A DNA stretch of 21,572 bases from Verrucomicrobiota bacterium (GTDB lineage: Bacteria > Verrucomicrobiota > Verrucomicrobiia > Verrucomicrobiales > DEV007). Positions 21,500 to 21,572 of the stretch are shown piece after piece; position 1 is the first letter of the stretch; each line of letters begins with the position of its first letter. Where the stretch lies: the NCBI GenBank assembly GCA_020629815.1, contig JAHDCN010000018.1, forward strand, positions 1-21,572, in the 5' to 3' direction. Below the pieces are notes generated by a model. It had not been told where the DNA came from, ran no database searches, and was given only the letters and a program-made list of their open reading frames with translations. The translations under genes were made by a program, and so were the position numbers.

Positions 21500-21572
21500 A
21501 TATCCAAAAATCGTTCGAGCAATCGACAGGCAAACCGATTCCGCAGATTTCACCTACCCTCCGCCCGGAGTT

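Noticed and set aside
21353..21572. CRISPR-like array at the right end because of 22-nt periodicity
   Set aside because: The period is far shorter than a repeat-spacer unit, there are only three decaying copies, and no cas genes are present.

Overview
The window looks like chromosome from a Gram-negative, rod-forming bacterium. I suspect Verrucomicrobiota (Opitutia/Puniceicoccales-like). The reasons are a heptose-precursor enzyme (GmhA), the mreBCD-mrdA cell-shape cluster, secreted proteins with little similarity to well-studied families, and start codons mostly without a Shine-Dalgarno sequence. The phylum call is an inference from gene content and repeat style, not a marker-gene result. Coding density is high, no gap exceeds 300 bp, and I see no tRNA, rRNA, insertion sequence, integrase or CRISPR array.

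Layout. (1) Positions 30-7565, all minus strand, transcribed right to left: mreB, mreC, mreD, mrdA (PBP2), an RNase E/G-family ribonuclease with a basic insertion, and a secreted SH3-like/BamE-like protein. This is the elongasome cluster followed by an RNA-decay gene. rodA, a common neighbour of mrdA, is absent. (2) Positions 7757-9710: a YkgJ-type Cys-cluster protein (+), a thioredoxin-type ArsC (-) and RlmN (+), packed end to end. (3) Positions 9707-14280, minus strand: gmhA and an 83-aa basic protein, then a secreted protein with a duplicated secretin-like module, a sensor histidine kinase and an OmpR-type response regulator. The kinase and regulator genes overlap by 4 nt. (4) Positions 14499/14559-21352, plus strand: two large, homologous ClpA/ClpB-like double-AAA+ ATPases of about 1,121-1,141 and 1,143 aa, joined by a GTGA stop/start overlap.

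The tandem ATPase pair is the best candidate for an undescribed system. Both proteins lack the Clp_N domain and have a different N-terminal domain. In both, the first AAA+ ring looks crippled: the arginine-finger pair is replaced, and protein 1 has lost the Walker B acids. The second ring has intact ATPase motifs but has lost the Gly-Tyr-Val-Gly pore loop. Both end in a roughly 350-residue extension whose last part resembles the PCRF domain of peptide-chain release factors, without a GGQ domain. Only protein 2 has an LGF tripeptide where ClpA/ClpC carry the ClpP-docking loop. I infer a mixed complex in which one member might dock a protease or another partner.

At non-coding scale, a roughly 22-nt repeat with core AACAGGGTTAGGTC lies just after the stop codon of the outermost gene at each end of the window, in the same orientation relative to each transcript. 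A related inverted repeat sits inside the first ATPase gene. A second dispersed-type repeat (TGTCATTCCGAGCGAGG...GGAATCTC) lies near the right edge.
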